64,000 bases of DNA from Luteolibacter sp. Y139 (GCF_038066715.1 NZ_JBBUKT010000001.1:620001-684000), one strand, 5' to 3'; counted from the stretch's first letter, positions 8,188-20,026 are shown. Numbers and translations are program-made. The notes: generated from the letters alone by a model not told the origin.

Positions 8188-10059
8188 TCAGCCCCCCGTC
8201 CGCGGCGGACGCTTCTTCGACGAACCGGGATCCTCATCATTGGAATCCACCACTCGCCCGCGGGCCTGGCGCATCCGCTCCATGTCGGCCTGCTTTTCCG
8301 CCATCCGCTCCACCCAGCTCTTCCCGCTGCCACCAGCTTTCGTCTTGAGCTCAGGCTCAGGCAGGCGGTTGGACAGCCAAGTCTGGCCGATCGAGAACAG
8401 GTTCGAGACCGTCCAGTAAAGCGCCAGCGCCGAAGCGAAATTGTAGCACATGAACAGGAAGACGAACGGCATCATCTTCATCATCGTCTGCTGCGTCTTG
8501 TCCCCGCCGGTATTCGGCATCATCGCCATCTGCGTCACGCTGGTGATCGCCATGATGATCGGCAGAGGGTTGATCGGAATCCCGGCGAGATGCGCCACGG
8601 TGTCCGGCTGGGAAAGGTCATGCACCCAGTAGAGGAAAGGAGCACCGCGCATTTCCACCGCGTGCTGGAGCATCGAGAAGAAGCCGAAGAAAATCGGCAG
8701 CTGGGCGAACATCGGCAAGCAGCCGCCGAGCGGGTTGATACCGAACTTGCGGTACAGCCCCATCATCTCGGTGTTCATCTTCTGCGGATCGTCTGGATAC
8801 TTCTCCTTCAGCTTGTCCATCTCCGGCTTCAGCTTCGCCATCCGCTTCATCGTCCGGTTGGAGCGGTTGTAGAGCGGCCAGATCGCCGTGCGCAGGAGCA
8901 GGGTCAGGGCGATGACGGACAGGCCCCAGGACCATTTGCCGGAGATCTTTTCCATGCCGGCGTGGACCCACCACAGCGACCAGTTCATGAAGCGGCTGAA
9001 CGGGCTGAAAAAGCCGTAGTTCATCAGCGAGCCCCAATCGTCGCCCATCTTGCGGAGCATGCGGTTTTCCTTCGGGCCGGTGAAGACCTGGTAGCTGATG
9101 CCGCGCTGCTCGCCAGCCGCCAGCGTCACCGCTGGAAGCTGCAGCCCGGCACGGATGGCTTTGACCGGCTTCTGGCCCGCCACGAGATCGACGTCGGCAA
9201 TCTTGGCCCACACCAGCGACTTGCCCGGCTCGACCGGCTTCACCGCGGTCGCGAAAAACTGGTTCGTGACACCGGCGAAATCCGCCTTCTCGAGCGTCTC
9301 CCTGATCTCCGTTTTCTCCGGCTTGAACCAGCCCTTGGCAAAGCTCGAGTTCGGCGTGAAATGGAACTTGCCGTCATCATGCCAGACGAAGCCCGACTGG
9401 GTCGGATACTCGACATGGTCGAGCGGCGAGGAGCTGCCGAGGAAGAGGCTGAATTGGTCGAGATTGACCGGATTCGGGGTGCCGTTCTCCATCTGGAGCT
9501 TGAAGTCCAGCACGTAGGAGGCACCAGGCTTGTCGCTTTCCACCAGCGACCAGGTTTTCTTGGCCCACAGCCCGGAAGGCAGCTTGCCACGGAAGACCAC
9601 CGTCTTGTCCTTTACGGAGTCCTTTTCGACAAACTCGTAGGAAACCGATTCAAGGCGGTCCGGACCGTCGGAGATCGCCCCGATCGGGCTGCTGCCGTGG
9701 CGGTTCATGCGCACCGGGCCTTCCAGGCCGGGCTTCTGCTCCTTGAACTCGGCAAACTTCAGGCCGCCGCCGATCGAGGTGAAGGTGAAGATCGTCTTGT
9801 CCGTCTCCAGCGTGACCAGCTGCTCCACCATCTGGGGCTGCGGCTCGGCCTCGACCAGCGAGCCCGGCTTGTCGCTCGCGGGCGCTCCGTCAGGGGTGGC
9901 GGGTTTTTCCGGCGTCGCCGGCTTCTTGGCGGCTTCCTCGGCGGCCTCGCGCTGCTTTTGTTCAGCGAGCAGGCGGGCGTTCTTCTGCTGATAGACGACG
10001 TTGACCGCCAGCAAGATGCTACAGGCGATAACGGCTATCCAAGTCTTGCGGTCGTACAT
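8188..10059 (-). CDS. yidC: Membrane protein insertase YidC
   Basis: Inserts and folds inner-membrane proteins, alone or with SecYEG. The 623 residues follow the Gram-negative layout: an N-terminal membrane segment (WIAVIACSILLAVNVVY), an Ala/Pro/Lys-rich linker, a large periplasmic beta domain, then the conserved core of membrane segments starting near YGFFSPFSRFMNWSLWWVH. The core includes the arginine in ALTLLLRTAIWPLYNRSNR, the cytosolic hairpin LKPEMDKLKEKYPDDPQKMN and GGCLPMFAQLPIFFGFF. The C-terminal tail is rich in Lys/Arg/Ser. It is the last gene of the ribosomal L34 cluster, 29 bases after yidD. Confidence 0.97.
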   Translation of the reverse strand: MYDRKTWIAVIACSILLAVNVVYQQKNARLLAEQKQREAAEEAAKKPATPEKPATPDGAPASDKPGSLVEAEPQPQMVEQLVTLETDKTIFTFTSIGGGLKFAEFKEQKPGLEGPVRMNRHGSSPIGAISDGPDRLESVSYEFVEKDSVKDKTVVFRGKLPSGLWAKKTWSLVESDKPGASYVLDFKLQMENGTPNPVNLDQFSLFLGSSSPLDHVEYPTQSGFVWHDDGKFHFTPNSSFAKGWFKPEKTEIRETLEKADFAGVTNQFFATAVKPVEPGKSLVWAKIADVDLVAGQKPVKAIRAGLQLPAVTLAAGEQRGISYQVFTGPKENRMLRKMGDDWGSLMNYGFFSPFSRFMNWSLWWVHAGMEKISGKWSWGLSVIALTLLLRTAIWPLYNRSNRTMKRMAKLKPEMDKLKEKYPDDPQKMNTEMMGLYRKFGINPLGGCLPMFAQLPIFFGFFSMLQHAVEMRGAPFLYWVHDLSQPDTVAHLAGIPINPLPIIMAITSVTQMAMMPNTGGDKTQQTMMKMMPFVFLFMCYNFASALALYWTVSNLFSIGQTWLSNRLPEPELKTKAGGSGKSWVERMAEKQADMERMRQARGRVVDSNDEDPGSSKKRPPRTGG

Positions 10060-10088
10060 GGGGATGTTGGAAAAGGAAAAGGCCCGCG

Positions 10089-10373
10089 TCAGGCGTCCGG
10101 CCCGGCGGGACGGTGGTGGTGATCAGGAGTTTCGCCACCCGGTTTCGGCGGGACGGGGTCATAACCATAGCCCCCCCACGGATGACAGCGGAAAATCCGG
10201 CAGACCCCGAGCCATGAACCTTTGAGGGAGCCATGGGCCTCCACGGCCTGCAGGAAGTAGTTCGAACAGCTCGGCGTGAAGCGGCAGCCACTGTTCGGCC
10301 CGCCCAGCGCCTTGAGGACGGGGTTGAGGAAAATCTGGTAGCCTCGGATGGCGATGCGGATGAGGCGCTTCAT
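10089..10373 (-). CDS. yidD: Membrane protein insertion efficiency factor YidD
   Basis: 94 residues. The typical sequence is [22 protein letters not shown], then [19 protein letters not shown], and [12 protein letters not shown]. Family members sit at the inner membrane and help YidC. The start at MKRLIR was chosen because it matches the family N-terminus, although the frame is open further upstream. It lies between rnpA and yidC, the usual order. Confidence 0.95.
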   Translation of the reverse strand: MKRLIRIAIRGYQIFLNPVLKALGGPNSGCRFTPSCSNYFLQAVEAHGSLKGSWLGVCRIFRCHPWGGYGYDPVPPKPGGETPDHHHRPAGPDA

Positions 10374-10429
10374 CGGAGCGGGCGATTCCTTTACTTCCTC
10401 CGGGAACAAACGGCAGGTGGAACTTTTGA

Positions 10430-10777
10430 CTACGAAAGTAAGCCCAGCCGTTTCGCCTGCTTCAGCCAATCGGCCTCCAGCTCGGCGTAGGTGGCCGTGG
10501 CCGACCCCGGTCGCGGGATCGTGACCAGCAGCCGCTTCGGATCGGCGATGCGCTCGCCGTGGAGCTGCAGGATCGCCCGGATCCGCCGGCGCAGCAGGTT
10601 CCGGTCATGCGCCTTCCCCACCTTCCGGGTGGTGATCACCGCATATTTCAAGTGCGGCAGCGCCGGATCGGCGAGACTACTGAGCACGACAAAACGGCCG
10701 GCTTTCGCCTGACCGTCTTTTCGCGCGCGGGCAAAGTCCGCGCGGTGCGTCATACTGTGCTTCCGCGGGAGGCGCAT
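10430..10777 (-). CDS. rnpA: Ribonuclease P protein component
   Basis: The protein subunit that assists RNase P RNA in removing tRNA 5' leaders. 115 residues beginning [15 protein letters not shown]. The RNR-type signature is present as [16 protein letters not shown], preceded by [12 protein letters not shown]. It follows rpmH by 26 bases. An alternative start is the internal ATG of MTHRADF (10753). A GTG/ATG further upstream would overlap rpmH and is unlikely. Confidence 0.93.
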   Translation of the reverse strand: MRLPRKHSMTHRADFARARKDGQAKAGRFVVLSSLADPALPHLKYAVITTRKVGKAHDRNLLRRRIRAILQLHGERIADPKRLLVTIPRPGSATATYAELEADWLKQAKRLGLLS

Positions 10778-10803
10778 GGGCCGGGCGCGGCGCGCAGTGA
10801 AAA

Positions 10804-10986
10804 TCAAACCCCGTGCTGGGTGGTGTGACGCTCGTAGTGGATCTCGGCGCCCTTCGGGATGAGACGCTTGCGGCCCTTCTGGCGGCGGCGCTTGATGATG
10901 TCGCGGCCGGCCTTGGTCGCCATGCGAGCGCGGAAACCGTGCTGGCGCTTGCGGGTGCGCTTGGATGGCTGGAAGGTGCGTTTCAT
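10804..10986 (-). CDS. rpmH: Ribosomal protein L34 with a C-terminal extension
   Basis: [20 protein letters not shown] and the basic core [10 protein letters not shown] are diagnostic for bL34 of the large ribosomal subunit. The usual protein ends about ten residues after GRKRL or earlier, at 44-50 residues. Here [18 protein letters not shown] adds about 16 residues, giving 60. It is the first gene of the cluster and divergent from a GNAT gene. No dnaA is found beside it, unlike many bacteria. Confidence 0.97.
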   Translation of the reverse strand: MKRTFQPSKRTRKRQHGFRARMATKAGRDIIKRRRQKGRKRLIPKGAEIHYERHTTQHGV

Positions 10987-11114
10987 GGCAGTCTCGGGAA
11001 AAAGGCGTTTCTGGTAACCGCACCGGGCGTCCGGCTCGGGCGGGCGCGCACTCTAGGAGTCGGACCCTGCTTGTCAATCCGCCAAATACCACCGACAGCG
11101 GAATTTTTTTCGTA

Positions 11115-11654
11115 ATGCCCGGGAAATCGCGTGCCGCTCCCCCACCACCGTGGCACGGTCCCGCCGTGAGCCAAGGATCTTCCTCCAGCGCCGTCGCCAA
11201 CCGGCCCAAGGTCGTGCCTGCGACGATCGAAGACCTTCAGGGACTTACCGATCTCGTGATGGAGCTGTTCGCCGAGTCCGACGAGTTCACCTCCAATCAC
11301 GATGTCCAGGAGCGCGGCCTAGCCCTGATCCTGGAGCAACCGAGCCGCGGCCGCATCTTCCTGGTGCGGAACGAAACCCGGATCATCGGCATGGTGAACC
11401 TTCTGTTCACCATTTCCACCGCCATGGGCGGATTCGTGATCCTCATGGAAGACGTCATCGTTCACCCGGCCCACCGCGGCCAGGGCTACGGCGGCATGCT
11501 GCTGGACCACGTCATCGAGTTCGCCAAGCAGAAGGACTTCAAGCGCATCACCCTGCTGACCGACAAGATCAGCGCCGAGTCGCAGAATTTCTTCCGCAAG
11601 AATGGCTTCGAGTATTCCAACATGATCCCCATGCGGCGGATCATCACCGGCTGA
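11115..11654 (+). CDS. GNAT family N-acetyltransferase
   Basis: The acetyl-CoA binding motif A is clear: LMEDVIVHPAHRGQGYGGMLLDHVIEFA, followed by KDFKRITLLTDKISAESQNFFRKNGFEY, which is motif B. The product is 179 residues from the ATG at 11115. The first ~17 residues are a Pro/Arg stretch unlike the family, so the GTG at 11166 (giving 162 residues, SQGSSSSAV) is a serious alternative. The substrate is not known. It overlaps nothing and is followed 14 bases later by a small membrane protein gene. Confidence 0.85.
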   Translation: MPGKSRAAPPPPWHGPAVSQGSSSSAVANRPKVVPATIEDLQGLTDLVMELFAESDEFTSNHDVQERGLALILEQPSRGRIFLVRNETRIIGMVNLLFTISTAMGGFVILMEDVIVHPAHRGQGYGGMLLDHVIEFAKQKDFKRITLLTDKISAESQNFFRKNGFEYSNMIPMRRIITG

Positions 11655-11668
11655 CAAGCCAAGGCGCC

Positions 11669-11938
11669 ATGAGCCACCATCTCGGAATCGTCCCTGCCGC
11701 GGATGGCTTCGCCATGGCGATGGTGGTCATCCTGGTCTTCAGCCTCGGCATCGTCGCCACTCTGATCGTCGGCATCTACCGCAGCGGCAAACGCCACGAA
11801 AACGAAGTCGAGAAGCTCCTCGAAGAACTCCGCCGCGACGAAGAAGAGGAAGAGCGCCAGCGCAAACACCCCGCCTCCCCCACCGGCACCCAAGACCGCG
11901 AGCCCTGGGAAAAGGAAGCCGACTGGTGGAAGCAGTAG
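11669..11938 (+). CDS. Small single-pass membrane protein with a charged coiled tail
   Basis: 89 residues. A membrane segment (MAMVVILVFSLGIVATLIVGIY) is followed by a strongly charged helix KLLEELRRDEEEEERQRK and a tryptophan-containing end (EADWWKQ). The layout suggests an N-out, C-in anchor with a cytoplasmic helical tail. No family recognised. It begins 14 bases after the GNAT stop and is probably co-transcribed with it. Confidence 0.65.
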   Translation: MSHHLGIVPAADGFAMAMVVILVFSLGIVATLIVGIYRSGKRHENEVEKLLEELRRDEEEEERQRKHPASPTGTQDREPWEKEADWWKQ

Positions 11939-11954
11939 GAGCGCAAAATAAGGA

Positions 11955-12036
11955 GCGGGGACACTCTTGTCCCCGCCGCCATTCTCCGGCCGGCACCAAC
12001 TTCTCTAGCCAGCACCATTCTCCAGCCGGCACTAAC
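11955..12036. repeat. Hairpin GCGGGGAC/GTCCCCGC followed by three short tandem units
   Basis: A perfect 8-bp inverted repeat (11955-11962 and 11969-11976) with loop ACTCTT is followed by three imperfect ~18-base direct units: TTCTCCGGCCGGCACCAAC, TTCTCTAGCCAGCACCA and TTCTCCAGCCGGCACTAAC. The hairpin could also end transcription of the GNAT operon, but it lacks a T-run. Confidence 0.65.
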
Positions 12037-12043
12037 TTCCCCA

Positions 12044-12140
12044 GCCCCAACGGGGCGAAAGCCCTAAGCCCAGGGCATGCGAAGCGCCGCCCTGGGTTTG
12101 AAGCCCACAGGCCAAGGCGGCCTGAAAGGTCGCGAGATGG
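12044..12140. repeat. Dispersed intergenic repeat, family A, copy 2
   Basis: Starts with the same palindrome GCCCCAACGGGGC as the copy at 1431, then CCCTAAGCCCAGGGCATGCG, CGCCCTGGGT and GGCGGCCTGAAAGGTCGCGAGA. It directly follows the tandem units, so three repeat types are stacked in a gap of 290 bases. Confidence 0.75.
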
Positions 12141-12228
12141 GCGTGGCGTGAAGAAGCAACGCAAGCCGGTCTCATTCCTCTGCTGAGTGGTGCGGAACGA
12201 CGGCTTCTGCAAGAAGCCCCGTCAGGCA

Positions 12229-12690
12229 TCAGTCCCGGAAATCAACGCTCATGAATGCCGTTCCGCTATCGGCGTCATACCAGCCGTCCATGGCGCTCCA
12301 GCCCGCGATGTCCGGGGAACCTTCCTTGTGGTAAGTCTGCTGGGAACGGGGAGGACGCACCCACCAGCTGGGGTCATTCGGGTTACCCTCCACTTCACAC
12401 CTGCCCCGGTCAATTTGGACGGTGGCGCTCTCAGAAGCATCCGGCTTCAAGGCGAGCTTCGCCGTTGCGTCCAGGAACACTTCCCGGGTACATCGAAACC
12501 TATAATATTCCCCGTAGGTATCTCCGATTTGAATGTCGGCAAACTCCCAGTCAGTGACGGACGCAGGCAGCGTAATCCCGGTTCGTGATTCGAATACCGA
12601 TCGAGCGGCACTCCCGGACCTTTTGCTCGAACTCGTGCAGGCGCTCAATGCCACAGCGGCTGCGACGGCGAACAGAGTCGGGAGCTTCAT
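12229..12690 (-). CDS. Lipoprotein of unknown function
   Basis: 153 residues from the ATG giving MKLPTLFAVAAAVALSAC, a standard lipoprotein signal with cysteine at residue 18 followed by TSSSKRSGS. The mature part has a GDTYGEYYRFRCTREVF segment and ends in AGWSAMDGWYDADSGTAFM. No known domain is recognised. The frame extends upstream to 12837 but the signal peptide fixes the start. Isolated gene, with trpB upstream on the same strand about 230 bases away. Confidence 0.7.
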   Translation of the reverse strand: MKLPTLFAVAAAVALSACTSSSKRSGSAARSVFESRTGITLPASVTDWEFADIQIGDTYGEYYRFRCTREVFLDATAKLALKPDASESATVQIDRGRCEVEGNPNDPSWWVRPPRSQQTYHKEGSPDIAGWSAMDGWYDADSGTAFMSVDFRD

Positions 12691-12919
12691 TGGAATCGGA
12701 CAGGGGAACGAGTCAGGCGAACGTTGAATTTTCCCGAGCGGCGAGCAACCCAGTATTGCTGGAGAAACTCTGCGGATAGGCGTCACCATCCTTGTCCGCA
12801 CACCCCGCAGCTTCGCGCGGAAATCCGTTAGAAGCATGTTCTCGGCATGCCTTTAGACTTCGCGTCTTTCCGCCAAGCAGCGACCACCTGCGCGGCGGTC
12901 ACTGCTTCAACGCAAATCC

Positions 12920-14119
<1,200 letters not shown>

Positions 14120-14453
14120 CGCGGCGGGAAGAAATCACAGCCGCTCCCCGATGACAGCGGAAAAAATCCGACGCCCCTCTACCGTCCCACGTTCAAAATC
14201 CCCCCGAACGAAAAATTATTCACACCCTCGACAGGCACTTCGGACACCCGGATGACCCCATTTGCCGAAATTCCAACCCATAGGCAGAACCACGCAGACA
14301 TGCAAAATGCCTTATATAAGGCGGCTCAGCGGAGATGTCCCTAATTTACGCTTAGTATCAGCATCACCGATTCATCGAATTGTGTTATTCATCCGCGTAG
14401 GTTTGAAGTCCGGCATACCTAGTTAATAACCTCTTGCTCAACGACTTACGATC
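14120..14453. promoter_or_regulatory. 334-base AT-richer divergent intergenic region with a 14-bp palindrome
   Basis: No coding frame is supported. The half nearer to the membrane-protein genes is much richer in A/T than the surroundings (for example around 14340-14430). It holds the perfect palindrome GCCTTATATAAGGC (14309-14322), a good dimeric operator candidate. It lies between trpB (minus) and two membrane protein genes (plus), so it must hold both promoters. I could not fix either one, and saw no T-box or trp-leader peptide. Confidence 0.5.
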
Positions 14454-14900
14454 ATGCTTTCTAACGGAAGCATGACGTTCGCCCCCCCCGTTCCGTTACT
14501 GGCTGCCACCACCCCCGCTCTCCGCCCGGTCTTCCTGATCGTGATGGGCGCGTTTCTCCTTCTCACCGCGTGGCGCATGACCCGCGGCACCCGTGGCTGG
14601 ACCCCTCGTATCATCCTGACCGGCGCCTCCCTGCTGGCCTTCGGCTACGCCGTTGTGAGGCCGCTCTACGATGTCGGCATCCTGATCCCGCTCGAGCGAA
14701 TTGGCACCATGGGCACCGATCCCGACGCCGTCATCCTGTGGCATGCGGTCAAGCTGATCACCATGAATGTCGGCTGGCTGATGTTCGGCCTCGGCATGGC
14801 GCTCCACGCCGGTCTCTTCGAAACAGCCAAGTCCACCGCTCCGGTCCAAGTCCCACGCACCTCCCCCCGCACCTCCCCGGTTCATGAGCCTGTTGCTTGA
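14454..14900 (+). CDS. Membrane protein of unknown function
   Basis: 148 residues with three or four membrane segments: LRPVFLIVMGAFLLLTAW, IILTGASLLAFGYAVV, and ITMNVGWLMFGLGMALHAG, followed by a Pro/Thr/Ser-rich hydrophilic tail. An alternative start is the ATG at 14472 (MTFAPP). No family recognised. Its end overlaps the next gene by 17 bases, so the two are almost surely translated together. Confidence 0.6.
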   Translation: MLSNGSMTFAPPVPLLAATTPALRPVFLIVMGAFLLLTAWRMTRGTRGWTPRIILTGASLLAFGYAVVRPLYDVGILIPLERIGTMGTDPDAVILWHAVKLITMNVGWLMFGLGMALHAGLFETAKSTAPVQVPRTSPRTSPVHEPVA

Positions 14901-15222
14901 TTTCCTCATTAAAGGCGGATTCCTCCTCGATGCCCTCGGCGTGATTGGCCTGGGGATGGTCGGAATGGCCGCCGTGCGCCTCGCCAATCGCTACCGCTCG
15001 TGGGGCGGCTCGCTGCTGGCGAGTGGCGCGCTGATGCTGCTGCTCGGCCGCATCTGGACCCTCGCCGCGCAGCAACTGCTGACGCCCGATACCAAGTTCA
15101 CCCTCGGTGAGTCTTGGAATACCGTCTTTTCCATCGTGCCCATGGCTCTGCTGACCATGGGAATTGCTGCCGTCGTCTGGGGGCTCTGGGGCCACGAGCA
15201 GTGGCTTCGAGAGGAACGCTGA
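14884..15222 (+). CDS. Membrane protein of unknown function
   Basis: 112 residues, nearly all membrane: LIKGGFLLDALGVIGLGMVGMAAV, GGSLLASGALMLLLGRIWTL, and IVPMALLTMGIAAVVWGLWG, with a short hydrophilic end EQWLREER. It overlaps the gene upstream by 17 bases and is followed by a strong terminator, so the two form a two-gene transcription unit. Function unknown. Confidence 0.6.
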   Translation: MSLLLDFLIKGGFLLDALGVIGLGMVGMAAVRLANRYRSWGGSLLASGALMLLLGRIWTLAAQQLLTPDTKFTLGESWNTVFSIVPMALLTMGIAAVVWGLWGHEQWLREER

Positions 15223-15251
15223 GCAAAATAAACGGATTTTCCCCCGGATAG

Positions 15252-15291
15252 GGCGGCACCTGTCTTTCATGGCGGGTGCCGCCTGCTTTTT
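15252..15291 (+). terminator. Rho-independent terminator of the two membrane-protein genes
   Basis: Perfect 9-bp arms GGCGGCACC (15252-15260) / GGTGCCGCC (15275-15283), followed by TGCTTTTTG. Confidence 0.85.
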
Positions 15292-15317
15292 GTCAGGATG
15301 GAGTTAATCCAATGCCA

Positions 15318-15656
15318 TCAACGGGCGGCCCGGATCATCACCACCTTCGCCATCGGGATCCAGTTCTCGTGGTAGCCGTCGCGCAGGACCACCCACTGGT
15401 CATCCAGCCGGATCAAGGTGCCACGGGCCGTGTCCGGAGCGAAGAATCCGGAAATGGCGTTCGCTTCGCCGGGGAATTCCGGCTTCGGACCCACGCGCGG
15501 GTCCACGGTGACCACGCAGGTGCTATTCAAGGGCAGATCGACCTCTGGGGCCGGAACTCCCGGGACCGGAGCGGCTGTGTTCGAGGATCCGGCCGTCCAT
15601 GCCGGAGCCGTGACCAATAGCGCCGCACACCCGGCCAGAAGCAGGGTTGCTTTCAT
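15318..15656 (-). CDS. Small exported protein, paralogue 1
   Basis: 112 residues with an N-terminal signal peptide (MKATLLLAGCAALLVTAPAW, likely cut after the Ala-rich part). The mature domain contains STCVVTVDPRVG and ends GYHENWIPMAKVVMIRAAR. The gene at 16692 codes for a protein with the same pattern (RCVVTLNPEV ... NYENWIPRDKVLSMRVSR), so they are duplicates separated by two other genes. The shared CVVT-x-(D/N)P and (H/Y)ENWIP-xx-KV motifs look structural. No known family was recognised. Probably periplasmic. Function unknown. Confidence 0.65.
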   Translation of the reverse strand: MKATLLLAGCAALLVTAPAWTAGSSNTAAPVPGVPAPEVDLPLNSTCVVTVDPRVGPKPEFPGEANAISGFFAPDTARGTLIRLDDQWVVLRDGYHENWIPMAKVVMIRAAR

Positions 15657-15763
15657 ATTCGCAGGGGGTTGGGGTTGAATGCCGCCGCCGGGGGTCGACT
15701 GCGGTCAATCGGCAACCGTAGCACTGATTTTCAAAGGGCTAACGGAATTTCCGCCCTCTCGCC

Positions 15764-16267
15764 TCAGGACGCCCAGTGGACATCCCACTCGATGTCCTGC
15801 CACACGATCTCCTCTTCCCCGTCGAAAATGAACCGCCCGTAAAACTTCCGGCCATCCAGCATCTGCGGCAGCCAGTGGATGTCATCCCTCCACATCCGGT
15901 CGTAGGGAATGTCCGCCAGCCGGCACCACAGCGGCTTCGCCTCCACCGTCTCCACCGGCCGCCCCTCGAAAGCGTGCGCCAGGTAGACGTGGCACAGGAT
16001 GTCCGGGATCGTCCCCATCGCGAAATGAAGCTCGCCCATCTTCACCGGCCGCAGCGCAGTGATGCCGAGCTCCTCATGGGTCTCCCGCACCGCGCACTCC
16101 AGCGGCGTCTCACCCGGATCGATCTTGCCACCCGGGCCATTGATCTTGCCCATCCCGATCCCGCGCTTCTTCTCGATCAGCAGGATCTCCCCGTCCTTGA
16201 CGATGAACAGCAGCGTGGCGTGGATTTCCGCGCGCCAACTGGCCCAATCGATCGGGGATGGAGACAT
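15764..16267 (-). CDS. NUDIX hydrolase, 8-oxo-dGTPase (MutT)-like
   Basis: 167 residues. A full NUDIX box G-x5-E-x7-R-E-x2-E-E-x-G-I is seen in GGKIDPGETPLECAVRETHEELGI. FIVKDGEILLIEKKRGIGMGKINGPGGK before it is typical for the MTH1/MutT-like branch, which cleans oxidised nucleotides. The start was chosen at MSPSPIDWASWRAEIHA; the frame is open further but does not look coding. Substrate preference is not visible. It lies 107 bases from the exported paralogue 1 and on the same strand as its neighbours. Confidence 0.85.
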   Translation of the reverse strand: MSPSPIDWASWRAEIHATLLFIVKDGEILLIEKKRGIGMGKINGPGGKIDPGETPLECAVRETHEELGITALRPVKMGELHFAMGTIPDILCHVYLAHAFEGRPVETVEAKPLWCRLADIPYDRMWRDDIHWLPQMLDGRKFYGRFIFDGEEEIVWQDIEWDVHWAS

Positions 16268-16323
16268 GCGCGGATTCAGGGGGAACTCCTCTGGAGAGGC
16301 AAGAGCAAGGCTCTCAATCGCGG

Positions 16324-16668
16324 TTAGTCGTAATCGATCTCGAAAACGATCCCGCTCCCACTCAGATGGCTCATAATCTCGGCCGACTCCTCTGCGGACC
16401 AGCCATCGAGCCACACCCGAATCGTCTCTTCCTCAAAATCGCGGACAAGATTCAGGTCATTGCCGGCACCTCTCCAAACCTGGATTCCCACGCCGATTCG
16501 GAAGGCGTCCAAACCCGCATCGATATCCAGGAATACTTGGCGCCCTTCCTCCGACCATCCCGAGATCTCCTCCGAAGCCGGGTTCACAAAGGTAAATCCC
16601 AACTCCAAAAGACTGGAGAACAGGGATTCCTCCTGCCCTTGCGGAACAACGACAATCTCTTTGGCCAT
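16324..16668 (-). CDS. Small acidic protein of unknown function
   Basis: 114 residues, acidic, with no signal peptide or membrane segment. It has alternating beta-type segments such as VFLDIDAGLDAFRIGVGIQVW and ETIRVWLDGWSAEESAEIMSHL. No family was recognised. It starts 23 bases after the stop of the exported paralogue 2 gene, so it may be co-transcribed. A coding call is supported by a regular amino acid composition and a clean start (MAKEIVVVPQG), but not by homology. Confidence 0.5.
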   Translation of the reverse strand: MAKEIVVVPQGQEESLFSSLLELGFTFVNPASEEISGWSEEGRQVFLDIDAGLDAFRIGVGIQVWRGAGNDLNLVRDFEEETIRVWLDGWSAEESAEIMSHLSGSGIVFEIDYD

Positions 16669-16691
16669 GGAAGGTGAACCCCGTAGAGCAA

Positions 16692-17027
16692 TCAGCGCGA
16701 GACGCGCATGGAAAGCACCTTGTCCCGCGGGATCCAGTTCTCGTAGTTACCTTCCTTGAGCACCAGCCACTCCGAATCGATGGTGAGGAAGTCGCCCTGG
16801 ACCTTGTTGTCGAGCACCTCAAAGGTGTCGCTGTTGGTTCCGCCGGATCGCTTGGTAGCCGCCACTTCCGGATTCAGGGTCACCACGCAGCGAACGCCTG
16901 TGGGATAGGACACCGTCCTTACCGCCGGACTTCCAGAAGGCTGCTGGGCCACGGATGGCTGGGTGAAAAACGGAACGGCCACCGCCACCGCGGCAGCCCC
17001 GGCAAGCAGGGACAGGATAGATTTCAT
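16692..17027 (-). CDS. Small exported protein, paralogue 2
   Basis: 111 residues. Signal peptide MKSILSLLAGAAAVAVAVPF, then a variable linker and the same domain as the protein at 15318: RCVVTLNPEV, FLTIDSEWLVLKEGNYENWIP and DKVLSMRVSR. It is upstream of the unknown acidic gene and the NUDIX gene on the same strand. A long hairpin lies in front of it. Function unknown. Confidence 0.65.
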   Translation of the reverse strand: MKSILSLLAGAAAVAVAVPFFTQPSVAQQPSGSPAVRTVSYPTGVRCVVTLNPEVAATKRSGGTNSDTFEVLDNKVQGDFLTIDSEWLVLKEGNYENWIPRDKVLSMRVSR

Positions 17028-17072
17028 CCCGCGCAGCCTAGCACGCGCGGCAACTTCCCGAATCGGAGATTA

Positions 17073-17113
17073 CTCCGCTAATTCCAGTATATAGGCATAC
17101 CGGAATAGCGGAG
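17073..17113. repeat. Long imperfect hairpin between gcvP and the exported paralogue 2 gene
   Basis: Arms CTCCGCTAATTCCAGTAT and ATACCGGAATAGCGGAG pair with one bulge and one mismatch. It lies 16 bases after the gcvP stop and 46 before the next gene. It has no T-run. It may end gcvP transcription, stabilise its 3' end or act as an operator. Confidence 0.6.
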
Positions 17114-17128
17114 TGAATTTTGCACGAT

Positions 17129-19957
<2,829 letters not shown>

Positions 19958-20026
19958 GGCGGCGCGCCCTCCATAAAGGAAATCCCCCACCACGCAATCC
20001 CCGCCGACAAATCCGTCACAAGAGCG

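Noticed and set aside
8158-10122. Long plus-strand open frame of 654 codons across yidC
   Set aside because: It is antisense to yidC, rich in His/Arg/Leu with no motif, and arises from the third-position G/C of the real gene.
10987-11114. Replication origin beside rpmH
   Set aside because: No cluster of DnaA boxes or AT-rich unwinding region is visible, and dnaA is absent.
10430-11209. Long frame reading through rnpA and antisense or out-of-frame to rpmH
   Set aside because: Only its last 115 codons are RnpA; the upstream part overlaps rpmH and looks non-coding.
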